A stretch of DNA of 64,000 nucleotides from Neodiprion pinetum. Taxonomy: Eukaryota > Arthropoda > Insecta > Hymenoptera > Diprionidae. The stretch lies in contig NC_060234.1 in NCBI RefSeq assembly GCF_021155775.2, positions 18,376,526 through 18,440,525 of the forward strand. The letters are read 5' to 3'. Position numbers and translations under genes: made by a program. Positions within the stretch are counted from its first letter, which is position 1; every line of letters begins with the position of its first letter. The notes under the pieces are model-generated. The model had not been told where the DNA came from, did no database searches, and saw nothing but the letters and a program-made list of their open reading frames with translations. Positions 47,721 to 59,530 of the stretch are shown here, piece by piece.

Positions 47721-48879
47721 ACTAAACCGATCGAAGCCAAAAACTGATCCGTCTTAAGTTTGGAAAAGCCGCGTCGATTGAGACCAAAATCATTGAATTC
47801 ATATTATATACATAATGCACACAGCGTCCATCCGAAAATGGTCGGAGGTGATTCTCTAGACCTTGAGACGTCGAGATCTAGTGAAAACTCCACTTTTCAT
47901 TTTCGGGCTAACTACAATAACTTCCTTTTATCTCTAAAAACAGAGGACCGGGAAGTTAAAAAAACACATTGAAGACTTCAATTTTCTTTCTCATTTCTGA
48001 TTTTGTATGCTATTTAAGATTAATTTCAATAGTCTCAAATATTATGAAATGTATACTCGAATTGTAAACTTTAAAAACACTACGTATCCAGAGTATTGGA
48101 CATGCGTATGACGTTTATTATGGGTTTAGGAAAAATCTGAAAAAATCAAGTATCTTAGTTGAATTTTTTTTTCCACCACTAGATTTAATTTCGATCTGGA
48201 AGGGTTAATTTCATCGGCTTTCGGTAGGAAGATTATGCGAATAGACGATTGAAAAAGTGGGTGCATTTTGCGAATTTACACCTTCACATCGAATTGTTCA
48301 ATTCGATTCGAATTTGTTTCATCCATAAGTACGTAGATAAAGCTTGATTTACCGGCATTTTCTTTCATAAGAACCAGATACCAGGGAGCACCGTTGTTGT
48401 TGACAAGAACGCAAACCATTTCACACAGTGACATCTCAGAAACGGTTAAAACCAAGTTCATTCGAATTAAGAGACGGTATTCTTGGACACTTTATATTCT
48501 TTGCTTCGTTTCCGCGCTTTTCTCAACTATCATATTTGTTGTTATAGGAATCGAAAAGTTGTAAACTTGTGGCGAAACATCGATTTTCAACTTCAAACGC
48601 TCACAATTCTGTTGCAAATTAACAGAATTAATTTGGTCCGTAATTTCGGTGGATCTTCCGATGATAAAGGACTATGCGGTAAGTAGCAAGGATAACACAT
48701 TTTTTTAGTCGGCAATTTCCAAGAATTACTGTAATTGCCTGCAGGAATGCAAAATGGATATAGGTGAGGGATCGTTTACCGTTTAAAGGGTGAATCGCTC
48801 GGAGCACAAAAGTCTGTTTGAAAATTGTCTAGCGATCTAGTAAAGACGAATGAAATAAAATTTCCATCGCAGATAGAAA
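47721..48879. other. Noncoding stretch
   Basis: AT-rich with short frames; nothing recognised. Confidence 0.45.
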
Positions 48880-49290
48880 TAACTCTGAACAAATTCGAAT
48901 AACACGAGCTAAAGTGACAATAATTCGAACAAAGGTTTTACAATTGTAAGGACAAAAATAATTAAACTTCGGTGTTTTTGATCCGATTCTGATATGTAGG
49001 TCTTATTATTCTTATTAATCAAATCTCCCAAAATTTATCCGGAAAAAAAAAACATCCAAGAAAACTTACACTATAGTATAGTTATAAGGCGCAAATGTAA
49101 TTGCTGACGAACATCCGTTGAACAATATTTACACAAATCTATTTTCGATCATTCTGTAGATAACTATTTGTAAAAATATCAACTAGAGATGTCTATAGTT
49201 AATGAACCAAGCCCGAAAACACATCCAGAAATAAATTAGAAATACCAGAGTTCAATCATTTTCGATACTCTAATTATAAAAACGTTTCTC
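48880..49290 (+). repeat. Dispersed repeat family, copy 2
   Basis: Parallels 14,100-14,540 in order: GATCCGATTCTGATATG, AATCAAATCTCCC, an A tract followed by CATCCAAG, then GGCGCAAATGTAATTGCTGA. Diverged, with no ends identified. Confidence 0.55.
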
Positions 49291-49993
49291 ATATTGTTGA
49301 TGTTTTAACCTGTGTTATTCAAAGCTCGGGTTCATTTCTATTGCGCATTCGTGACATTGTTTTGTTCCAGTTCGCTATCATTGGCGCAAATAAGTCTGCT
49401 GGAAGTTTTCCGTAACGATCTTATCTTTTTTTTAACTTTTGAATATCTCTTCGGTTCTCCAAGTCAGTCGGCGAAAAAGCTCTTGCGAGTAAGCAAGCAG
49501 AGAAGTGGAACTGTGACGGTAGAAGGGAGAGTGAAAAACGGATGGACCCGAAGGGTCAGAGAAAAGCGTGGGAATGAATATAATAGAACGATTGTTATCG
49601 AACCGTTGGTGAATTTCCATCTTCTCGAAAAACGATTACGACGCGGAGACCTTCAAACTTTGACAGATATATACGTTCGCCGAGAGATCCTCCAGTCTTC
49701 CTCTTCCGCCATTTACGATGTACATAATATCTGCTTTATCATATATGCATGGTAGTCTTGACGGATTGCCCGCATCGTCAGATTCGATGTTGTCAGAAAT
49801 GAATTGAATATCAGAATCGAGCCTGTCAGTAGTTACGTAATATTAAATCTAGGCTAGAGTTTCGAAAAAACGAAAAAAAAATTCACGTATTCGTAGCATT
49901 ACATAAATTGTAGAACACATTGAAAATTCGTCAACCATTTAATAGTGAGGAATTTCAGGTCATAATAAGTCAGCAGATAAAAGAGAATGAAAG
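49291..49993. other. Unassigned stretch with one longer open frame
   Basis: A 147-codon + strand frame (49,312-49,755) has a hydrophobic start (FYCAFVTLFCSSSLSLA) and a basic middle. No family is recognised, codon composition does not stand out, and no splice structure is seen, so it is not called a gene. Confidence 0.3.
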
Positions 49994-50680
49994 TTAAACG
50001 GAGAAATAGGTTTAGAGCTACGTCTTTTTAGTGATTTTCATGAGTTTTTTTGGCAAGAAAGGAATGTATGTAATTTATTGAAACGTTGAGAACATTTTAT
50101 ACATATATTCAAATGAATATCGTAATTTTTTTGAAATATTTGCTCGGAAATTATGGATGATATCAGCTGCCACAGTTTTCGTCTGAAATCAATGGAGTTT
50201 CAAATTTACTTTAAGGGCATGTCATTCTTCTAGTTTATTGTAACTTCCTCCAAAAAAATTTAAAATTGTATTTTTTAGAGGTGGTTAATCAAAAGAGTAT
50301 AATTTTTTATCACTTATTTCCAACTTTTCTTTCACAATAAAAAAATACTTTATACAATGATAGTACTCTAAACGTAGGTTCGTATAAAAGAAAGACATGT
50401 CCTTAATAGATTTGCAACTCAATTGATTTCAGATGAAAACTGTGGCCCAGAAGATATACAAACAGCTATCAATAAGTCTGTTGGTGACTACCGATAAGAA
50501 GCAGTTGATACCTTTCATATTTTCCAAGGAAATATTTCAAAAAAATTACGATATTTATTTGAATATATGTATAAAAATTTTCTCAAAGTTTCAATAAATT
50601 ACATAATATAGATTTCTTTTTTGCCAAAAAAATTCGTGAAAATCACTGAAAAAAACGTAGTCCTAAACTTGTTTACCCCC
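49994..50680. mobile_element. Foldback MITE
   Basis: The left arm (49,994-50,235) and right arm (about 50,395-50,680) are inverted copies. Shared words include GATTTTCATGAGTTTTTTTG with GTTTTCGTCTGAAATCAATG, each inverted on the right with few differences. The ends read GTTAAACGGAGAAATAGGTT and, inverted, GGTAAACAAGTTTAGG. No coding capacity. Confidence 0.7.
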
Positions 50681-51590
50681 TAAGCGTGAATTCTGTAAGA
50701 TTGCACGCTGTAAAATGCTTTGATAAATACATTTAAAAGAGTAAAGTGAACAATGCGTATTTACGTATATTAGAAATGGAAGATTCAAAATTCAATTTCG
50801 TATTTTTAATACATATTGTATGTATACAATGAAGCGTTCTTGCCTCAGTCTAAAAAACTAAGGCATCCGGGTGATTTCCATTTTATGTTGTTCTAATTAA
50901 AATATTTATACTTAATTTGTAATTAAAACGTAATCAATCACAAACCGTATCTGGGCGTGTCCGATCGTTGTAAAAATGGTCAAAACTTGTAGCGTCAAAG
51001 TACTTAATAAAAAGAGCTTTTTCACTGCACGTTGCAGCCGGAAGTGATGGCAGTTTATCGCGGTGCTAACTGAGTTACGGAGGCTGGAAATTGCCTAGAG
51101 TTTCCCGGTTCTATTAGAAGTAGAATTCATTCGGAGGCCGAAGATGAAATCAGGTCTCGGTGAAATTCTTGTTTTTATCTCCCCAGTTGCCGTCGTCACG
51201 TTTGAATGTCGACGTTCCTGTATAAATGACTTCGGGCTAGTGGATCTCGAGCGTTTGAGAAGATTCTCCGAACTGAACGTACAAGATTATAACTCGGATG
51301 AAATTTGTCGGATCACAATTCGGGGGATAAGATCCAATCGTTTCCGTAGGAAGTACGGTCATATCTGCACTACCACGGTTACTAAACCGGCAGATCAATA
51401 TGATGTCTTTACTGGGGCCAAAGAACATAAGAATGTGCATGAATCTTGGTGTCGTCAAACTATAATAAAGCTGGTATCTAAAGAGGCAGGAGAAAAGACA
51501 CCGATTGGCTAGTATTACGAATTTAAAATAGTTTTTCTAAGGGTAAGGTTCGTTACGTTGCCTTCGTCCTTACACATTCCGGATTACGAT
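50681..51590. other. Unassigned stretch
   Basis: Includes a 122-codon + strand frame at 51,144-51,512, preceded by moderately GC-rich sequence. No domain or family recognised, so no gene is called. Confidence 0.3.
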
Positions 51591-51599
51591 ACGGATAGT

Positions 51600-52115
51600 A
51601 GTAATTTGGGATGTACGGGTACCCGAAAGTTCGGCTACTTGAACTCGAGTCAGGGTCGAGTTTTTTGGCAATCCCGAAATCTTTGAGTACATAAAATTTT
51701 CGGATACCTGACCCGAACGTAATTCATTTTATCCAACCCGACCCAGAGAATTTCAGTACCCGCGCACCTCTACTGGTGGATAGTAAAATTATTTCACTAT
51801 GATGTGCTAATGAAGTAGATATGAAAGAATTCGAGAGTATATTTTTCGGTGATCCTTTAGTCTGATTTTTTGAGATTAGAACCTCCAGAACTCATAAATC
51901 CAGACGGCTACGAAACTGTCCTTCATATTGTGCGGGATTTCGGACATGAGATAAGTCTGAAGTATTCAAAAAGCTGCGTTCATTTTGGAAATACCGATAT
52001 TATTGGAGAAGCGAAAATAGCCGTAATCCAAAATTTTCGGATACTTCACCCGAAAGTAATCTATTTTACCCGACCCGAAGAATTTCAGTACCCGCCCACC
52101 TCTGGTAGTAATACA
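51600..52115 (+). repeat. Direct repeat of CCCGACCC/ACCCGAA motifs
   Basis: Segment 51,690-51,775 and segment 52,027-52,106 share AAAATTTTCGGATAC, CCCGAA, GTAAT(T/C), ATTTTA(T/C)CC, CCCGACCC and GAATTTCAGTACCCGC in the same order. A related GTACCCGAAAGTTCGG lies at 51,620. Probably remnants of a dispersed repeat. Confidence 0.65.
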
Positions 52116-55100
52116 CGTAACGATCGAATTTCGCAGGAAGTTAGCGATGAAAAAGTTAGGGGAAATTCACTGTTGATTTTCGTAATCGAAATATGACTTT
52201 CTCGTATCCGTAGAAAGTCCGACTAGAGAAATATTGATCAATGACGACTGGAAAGTATTTAAGGCTCGTTAAGGAAGAGAAACTATGTCTGGTTTGGTCC
52301 TGCCAAACTTTTGGACCCTCGTTAAAAGGCTATATGTAAGGAGTAGCATATATCTCTGTAACTTTGACATTGTCCCTCCTCCTTTCAGTCAGGATCTGTC
52401 ACAACCTTGTGGATTTTTTTTAGCCACAACAGGCATGTTCCATGCAACAACTCAGCGACTTCGTCTGTCAATTTTTCGTCAGTTTACTCCAATATCGTTT
52501 GTGCCAAAAAACATACCATAAGATGTAGTATATCGAGAATTTCGATTTTGAGTAACGTGACATAAGATAGGAATTTGAACTTTCTCAATTCTTGGAAAGC
52601 CAAAAATATTTATAACACCGTTTTATCTTTCACAGTTTCTTTGACTGAAAAAAATATCACCACTTTGGTGTGAATAGTTGTCCAGGGTCTTAAAAAAAAA
52701 CATCTAAATGTACAATATTTCTGACCAGTATTCAAAGTAACATGAAGCGTATTCACCCAACTCTGATACTGCGAACTTCAATACACTTTTCGTCTAAAGT
52801 ATTACCTATATTACTGCAGTTTGAGAATTTTCAAGTTTCAAAGTAAACAATAAATTGCTTTATTAAAAATTGCTATTTAATACGTGCATTCTTATCGAAC
52901 TGTCGCTGCTATTACACTATCGATTATAGTCACAAGGACTGGGTACCAGAAAATGGATCAACGCAGAAATTTGAAAGTTCGGCACAGTTACCGATGGAAG
53001 TTTTGGAACTAGTTAGCTCGGACATAATTTAGAGAAAAATCAAAATCAAAAAGAACACTGGCTGTTCATTTGTCACGCTTGTTGCGATGAATAACGATAG
53101 CAAACAGGGTCGCGTTGAAAGCTGGCTAATGGGACTATTTTTATTGGACGGATATCTGGTTCTAAAGGGCACCCGCATTCAAGAACCGCTTTCATTTCGC
53201 GAGTGTGTGTGACATTCTCGCTACAATTGGAGACGTGTTCCTCGTGGTCCGTTGTAAACGACTGCGGCTACACTGATATAATGTAATTTGTGGACCACTC
53301 AACCCGTTTCGACCCGGTTCTTCACCCTGAATTAAACTTCCGCATCTCTAGCCGATCCGCTCGTTATACAGCAAATACGCGCCGAGAGTTTATCAGCTCG
53401 ACTTTACGGAAAATGGTTAATTATCCAGTTATCCGAGTGTTCAAAGTTGCGGATCGTCAAAGCTATCCAACGGGATTGGATCCAAATTGTGGCACGGTCG
53501 AAGTTCGCCTTCAAGTATCTCACTGGCGAGTGGCGAGTATTTATAACCTCGAACAACCAATAATTAGCTTTGATCTTTCACTCAATGGGCCGTGAGCGGG
53601 ACTTTCAAATTCGAAATTAAACAAGCAAGGGTCAGAATTAATTTCGTTATTGACGATTGCAGGTATCTGGAAGGAAAAACTTCTTTCGCTGACTAAGGAT
53701 CGTTAAGAATATGAATTACCTTAAGGGGATCGCACTTGATTAAATCAAATTTGATAAATGGGGATATAATATATATTTTCGGTCTCGAAATAATTACACT
53801 GAGAAACATTTGTCGGTTATTTTTATACCAATGACAAAAGTCCATTGTTATCGACTTGAATTAAGGCTTATAGAACAGGGAATGCGTACTTTAATTGGGA
53901 TTTCGGTCAGCCGAAGTTTATCCAACTTTCGTAGGAACTTCATCTTCTTTCATTCTTTGTTGAATTGAATCTTCTAAATAAATCGAGCCATCGTGGAATG
54001 GAATCTAACAAATCTACTAGATTTTCAACAATTTTGAAACGATTTTGAATAAAGCATCGATATCTATGCTTTTCAAAGTAGAATCAAAATTCCACTAATT
54101 CCATTAATAATTTGCCACATACTTAATTCATACTGACCTTCTAATAAAGTTAATAAATAGCAAACATTTGTGGTCAACCAAAGCCATTCAATCTTGATAG
54201 AATTTCAAACTACAACAATATTGGCTGGCCTGTTTCACTGTGGCTTTAATATTTGTCAAGTCCCAGTACTCCCAGTATAAACACTTGTCGACATGCGATT
54301 GCAAAAGGCACCGAACGTCGAGGGGACGTATGAATTATATACGAGTAATGCCTGCCTTCGGTCAATATCCGCCCTATGTCTCATACCCAGACACGAAAAA
54401 AGGAGAAGATATAATAGAGTATCATGTGACAAATTATAGAGCCCGTCAGTCAAGCTCACATGGATCTGTTAGTTTCGGGTTTACACTGCTTTGCCTCGCT
54501 AGATTAGCAGCATGTGTTTAAAAAAATTTTAACGGGCATCGACAGTTGCAACCTTCGGTACATGATCCACTTTATTCAAAGACCATGCTCGTTTCCAAAT
54601 TGCAAAATATCAGCCACACTGACGGTATTTTACGGTTGTAAAGAACCGTTATGTTTTAGCGAATAGAATGTTTGACAACTTGCTTCATCGTCAGTATCGA
54701 AATAGAGTGAAAAAGTTGTAAGCTCACAATCAGAGTCCTCAAGTTGTTGCAGTTTTCCGTCGTATTGCACAGGCAAGACGCGATGCCATGTTCATTTTTA
54801 TTCCGTAAATATTTTCGCACCGTCATAAACAACGGCTAGGCTGTTCTTACCTTCGTAGAAAAGGGACGAGAATGCGTCCTTATCTACTAAGAACACTCGA
54901 GCTAGTCGATACGGTGAGGCTAATTAAAAGTTCAAGTATGATCAACTAATTATGAACATACCATTATCCGGAACTAATCAGCCCGACCCAATTTTACGGA
55001 AAAAGAATTAGCCAGGCAGCGATGTTAGGGTGAGTTAAGATCGAAAATATATAACCACGGAGATTCCCGAGTCACGAAAACAAAAGATACATCTTCCTCT

Positions 55101-55194
55101 TCAACCTCGATCACTGCTCTAACGATTCCTGGGTCTGCGAAGTTTTCTGATAACGAACGGGCCGGCGTGTCTGGATGAAAAATTTAGAATGGAG
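52116..55194. other. Noncoding stretch with a GC-richer island
   Basis: At 53,150-53,600 composition rises and a 101-codon + strand frame (53,290-53,595) is open, with no recognised domain. A 93-codon frame at 54,240-54,521 is likewise unidentified. The rest is AT-rich. Confidence 0.35.
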
Positions 55195-55460
55195 AAAAAG
55201 AACGTTTCAAAAAATCTTTATCAGTGCAGTTATTTGTGCCAATGATGATGTTCATGAATCAAACAACTTTACTACGCGATAGAAATGAATCTGAGAATTG
55301 CAAAAGTTGAGGCTTCAACAATTTGAAAATAGATTTTATCATCAAAATGTTCAAACTGATCGCACACTGGTGTTCTTCATCCGGTTCTAATGTTTTGCGA
55401 CTTATTTTGTTTACCATAGAGATCTCAAGAGGTTGAATGAAAAAACGTTAAAAAATATTC
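55195..55460 (+). repeat. Dispersed repeat family, copy 3
   Basis: Shares TTTGTGCCAATGATGAT and the TTCATGAATCAA-type word with 26,840-26,880, and the CATCCGGTTCTAATGTTTTG segment with the TATCCGATTCTGATGTTTTG of copy 1. Confidence 0.5.
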
Positions 55461-56777
55461 ATCTCCAAAATGCAAAGTATCGTCATAATAAGCGTTTAAA
55501 TATTGTTGGAATCACAAGAAATGTTACATAAGTAACCGGTCAGTGTGAATACCGTTGTCAATACTCACTTAATTTCTTACAGCAACTTTAAATCTATACG
55601 CTTAGTTCACGACATGTTTTTCAGCTCAAGGATTTACAAAAAAATTGATCAAGTATAAAATTATCGAAATAGTCACATTAAAATATAATACGAGCGACAT
55701 TTATGAAAAAGATGCTGAAACATATCCATTTCAGTGAAAAGTGTGTTTATTATATTCACAGTGGATATCTCCATAATTTTACGACTTGGTTGTCTGCGAA
55801 TAAGCCTGCAATATAGCTGAATCGTGTCCTCATACTTTAAAGTAGTCCACGCTGAGGAAGATAAATTGGCCGTTCAGCGTGAAATATAATTGTGTTTGTT
55901 GGCCAGGGTGCGATAGCTACGGTTGCCTATCCAGGGTGCGGAGTAACGATCAGATCGATCTTCGCTCTATCTTTGATTTATCGCCTTCCAGACTCTAGCG
56001 TAATAAAGTGAGGAAAGGTTGGAGAGTAGCTTTTTATGTTTGTGAAAATTAAGCTTTCTCACCACGAGCAGAAAATCTTGACGACATGAATCAAAGCCCG
56101 GAATTTTATGAAATCGATCCAGTTTATCGATCATCGGCACGTGATGACAGTTACGTACATATACTACAGATCAGTCTAAAAATAAAAAGAATGGCTATCT
56201 TACGAACGAATGACAAAAAAGCTGCTTTTTTTCAGCAGGCGCGATCGGATGACCGCATTCCTGGTCCTGAATGCCTGACAATCAGTTTAGTTCACTGGAT
56301 GTTCCGATAAAGAAGATCGTGGTAAGTTGTCAAACGAAAGAAATCCCCAAGTAATCATCTCCACTCAATGCCCTAATTTTTCAAACTCGCACGGTGGGAA
56401 ATTCTTTAGGAATTCCGTAACAATTGATACAATTATTGTCAATTTTTTTTATTACCAGAGATATGTCAGTGAAAATATACAGCATACTTACGAGTAATCT
56501 CCGCAGACTATTGGGTTGCCTACCTCTGAGGGGAACAAATATCGGTAAAACAGATCTACCGAGCGATAATCACTTTAGTCAAGTCAAATCATATAATCAC
56601 TTTAACGTTACTTCGATACGCGATAACTGAACTCAGTGTTGGACGACGCAGCATATTGCGGGGTTTACTTGGAAACACCCTGTATATCCCTATAAAGTTA
56701 TGAAGTGCCGTTACCTCGAAATAAAAGCTCATGCTTCCTGTGTTCTGTAAATAAGAAACAAACTGATTGCACGTACG
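55461..56777. other. Noncoding stretch
   Basis: No supported gene; short frames only. Confidence 0.45.
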
Positions 56778-56779
56778 TA

Positions 56780-57120
56780 CACTTAGGGACAATGAATCTG
56801 AGACGGCTAATTTTTTACACTAGACAGTTACGTTGGCAACACAGAGAAACCTACAGCGCCATAGCCGGCCGAGCGTGAAACAAACTCACTCTCGATAAAC
56901 GTAACATAACCCATGACCGTAGAATCTAACCTTAGAACACGTGTCAATCCAACAAGTCATTGTTCCAAGGTTGGATTCGACGGTCATGGGTTACGTTATG
57001 TTTATTGAGATTGAGTTTGTTTCGCACTTGGCCGACTGTGGCGCTGTAAGTCTTTCTGTATTGCCAACACAACTGTCTAGTGTAAAAAATTAGCCGTCTC
57101 AGATTCATTGTCCCCAAGTG
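56780..57120. mobile_element. Palindromic MITE (CACTTRGGGACAATG family), complete copy
   Basis: 341 bp, flanked by TA (56,778-56,779 and 57,121-57,122). The ends read CACTTAGGGACAATGAATC and, inverted, CACTTGGGGACAATGAATC. The arms pair nearly to the centre: GGCAACACAGAGAAACCTAC, ATAACCCATGACCGT and their inverses. No coding sequence. This is the best-preserved copy of three in the window. Confidence 0.85.
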
Positions 57121-57122
57121 TA

Positions 57123-59344
57123 CATGTATGCCAATGCTTAAATCGATTATCGCTCAGTTTGGAGACGGGTAAAGACTTTAGAATCACGTGTCCTACACTT
57201 TAGAAAATCAACGTTTGATATACTACAGTGGAGAATGACTTGCCAGTACCAATATCCGGAAAGCATCGCCCGTATAAAGCTCTTCGTATCATCTGAGTGC
57301 CAAAGAGCACCTAAGGCCAATCTGCGCATCGCAAAGCTTCTGCATCACTTAAATCCCATTGATTCCCGATCAGCGATTCCAACACGTTTTTACGTTTTAC
57401 CAGTCAATCCCTCTCGTTCAACCGCAATACTAAAGCAGCGGCATTCTGGCATTCACGTATGGCACGGATTTCAGGAGCCGCCAAGTTTTCCAATTGATGC
57501 AAAATCTTCCGAAGTTCTTATCGTGCAATTTCAGCCGGGAAATCGGTATCAATAGTAACAGGCGAATGAAGTGTCGATCAACAGTTCTTTCTGAATTCAG
57601 TTTCCATGTCTTGGCATCGGTAAAATTTTGATAACTTCACAAAAATGCGTGTTATGAAAAGTATCTGTGTAGTTTAATAAGCAAAAATTAGAATGATGCC
57701 TACAACGTTGCAGATATTTATGAATCAAGTTCCGAAAAGTCCATACTGCCGATTAATTTGAAATTTCGCTTACCCATGTATTTTGGCTCGCTGATTACGA
57801 ATATGATGGTGAAAATATAAATACATGAATAAAAAAATACCTCACAAAAGCCTTTTTTTTTTTTATTTTAGTGTATTTTTTTTTTTTACTCATGTGTATT
57901 TTATTTTATATTTTACTTTTTTTGTATTATACGGCGGCCGAAGTTATTCCAATCTTTGAACTGCGAAAGTCACCTTCCGTGTTTTTCGTACGTTTAAAAA
58001 TACGAAAATGAAAATAAAAAAAAAAAAAAAACAAAAGAAAAAACATACACTTTAAAGACCAAACTCCGACCTTCCCGACGTGTGTAATTAGACAATATCA
58101 AAACTAATGGAGTTTTGACAAAACATACTTATTGAAGCATTGTTCCATTTTCGTCGAAAAAAATGGTTTTAGATGAAAACTGCATGCAACATAAAAAATA
58201 AATCTTCTTGTAAGCTATAACTTTTGTAAATAACATTTTTCTCTAAGATCGACACTTATCAAAATAAAATTGAAACACTTTTTAAAAATCAGTTTTTGCG
58301 AAAGCTGACATCAAAACTATTAACGTGATTTGGCAGCTCTTGAGGATCCACCTTAGAATGAATTTCACTTTTGGAAAGATCAGATTTTTTTTCAGACAAA
58401 AATAAATCACGTTGTATCTTTTTCCGACGGTGGGAAGTGATTGAAATTCAAAGACAAAGGTGTGATCCGAAAACTTGATAAAATTGATCAATGTGTTTCT
58501 AGTAAACGGTCGGGTCTAAAGCCCTGAGAATCGAAGCATTTTGATGTCTTAACTTGCACTCGTGACTCGGGGTGGTTCGACTGTTATATTAACGCAATGT
58601 CAATGAAAATTTCGGTGAAAAAAATTTCCTGACGATCTGTAGTTTAAGGCGTACGCGTTACAACCCGAGTGCAGTTGTTTGCCAGGGTTACCACCGTTAC
58701 AAATTTGGACGACAGTTCGCCGCGATGTATGTAACCACAAAAGGTTTGACACTTGTCGGTGTAAGCACACCTGCCAGTGACATCTATCAAAATTTTGAAG
58801 GTTACATTTATGACGGCTGGTGGCTCTGGCAAGCAGTCGCTAGGAATCCATTCTATATATTTAATACGCCTGGGAACCGCGCGATCGGTAAAATTGATAG
58901 ACTGGAAAACCTATTGGCCGCTGGCCTTTGTTTTCGTTGAATCCTAGACGCCTAGACTCGTTGCAATTCTGGACAATAACTTTTCTACAGCCAGTTTCAA
59001 AGGAAAACCTCCGCTATCGGGGCGTTAATAACGAACAGCGGAGAAAGGAACTCGCAAGTCACATCGATTTCACGTTACACGCTTCGAGCAGCGCAACCGA
59101 ATTTTTTTATACGTGCAAAGGGCGTCACACCTTTAGAGTTGTCAAGTAAATTGCAGTTATTTCGGGACAGGATAAAACTTTTTTTGTTTTCACAATTTTG
59201 TCCCTGCAGCATTTTGTTCATAGCTGCAATGAATGAAAGAACAGCTATGAAGAATGGTTATTTGTAAAGTTGGAATCTCGATTTACTGTTCAAAAATGTT
59301 AAAAATACGGCAGCTCTATCCACTTTTATGGTCTTTTTTATCCT
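57123..59344. other. Unassigned stretch
   Basis: A 106-codon + strand frame (57,235-57,555) is GC-richer than its surroundings but unidentified. One stray unit of the 121-bp repeat core (GGCTCGCTGATTACGAAT) lies at 57,784-57,801. T-rich then A-rich tracts at 57,850-58,045 could pair. Frames at 58,725-59,149 are unidentified. Confidence 0.35.
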
Positions 59345-59530
59345 GTGCTGAGAGAGTTAGAAAAAAAAGAAAAAAATCGTGTTAAACAACAGCTCAACTA
59401 TTTGTTGAAAATTAATCCGAGCAAATTCGAACAACACCTAAGCTGGGATATCAATAATTTGAGAAACGGTTCTATGATTCAAATGTTCAAAAATGTGATT
59501 GAACTTACTGACAAGTTTCGAAATTGAGTT
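59345..59530 (+). repeat. Dispersed repeat family, copy 4 (partial)
   Basis: AATCCGAGCAAATTCGAA, then CACCTAAGC..., then AATAATTTGAGAAA parallels 14,150-14,215 and 48,890-48,945. The 60-codon frame through it is short and probably incidental. Confidence 0.4.

Noticed and set aside
49312..49755. 147-codon frame with a hydrophobic N-terminal part, possible secreted protein
   Set aside because: No clear cleavage context, no family, and lengths like this are expected by chance in 64 kb.
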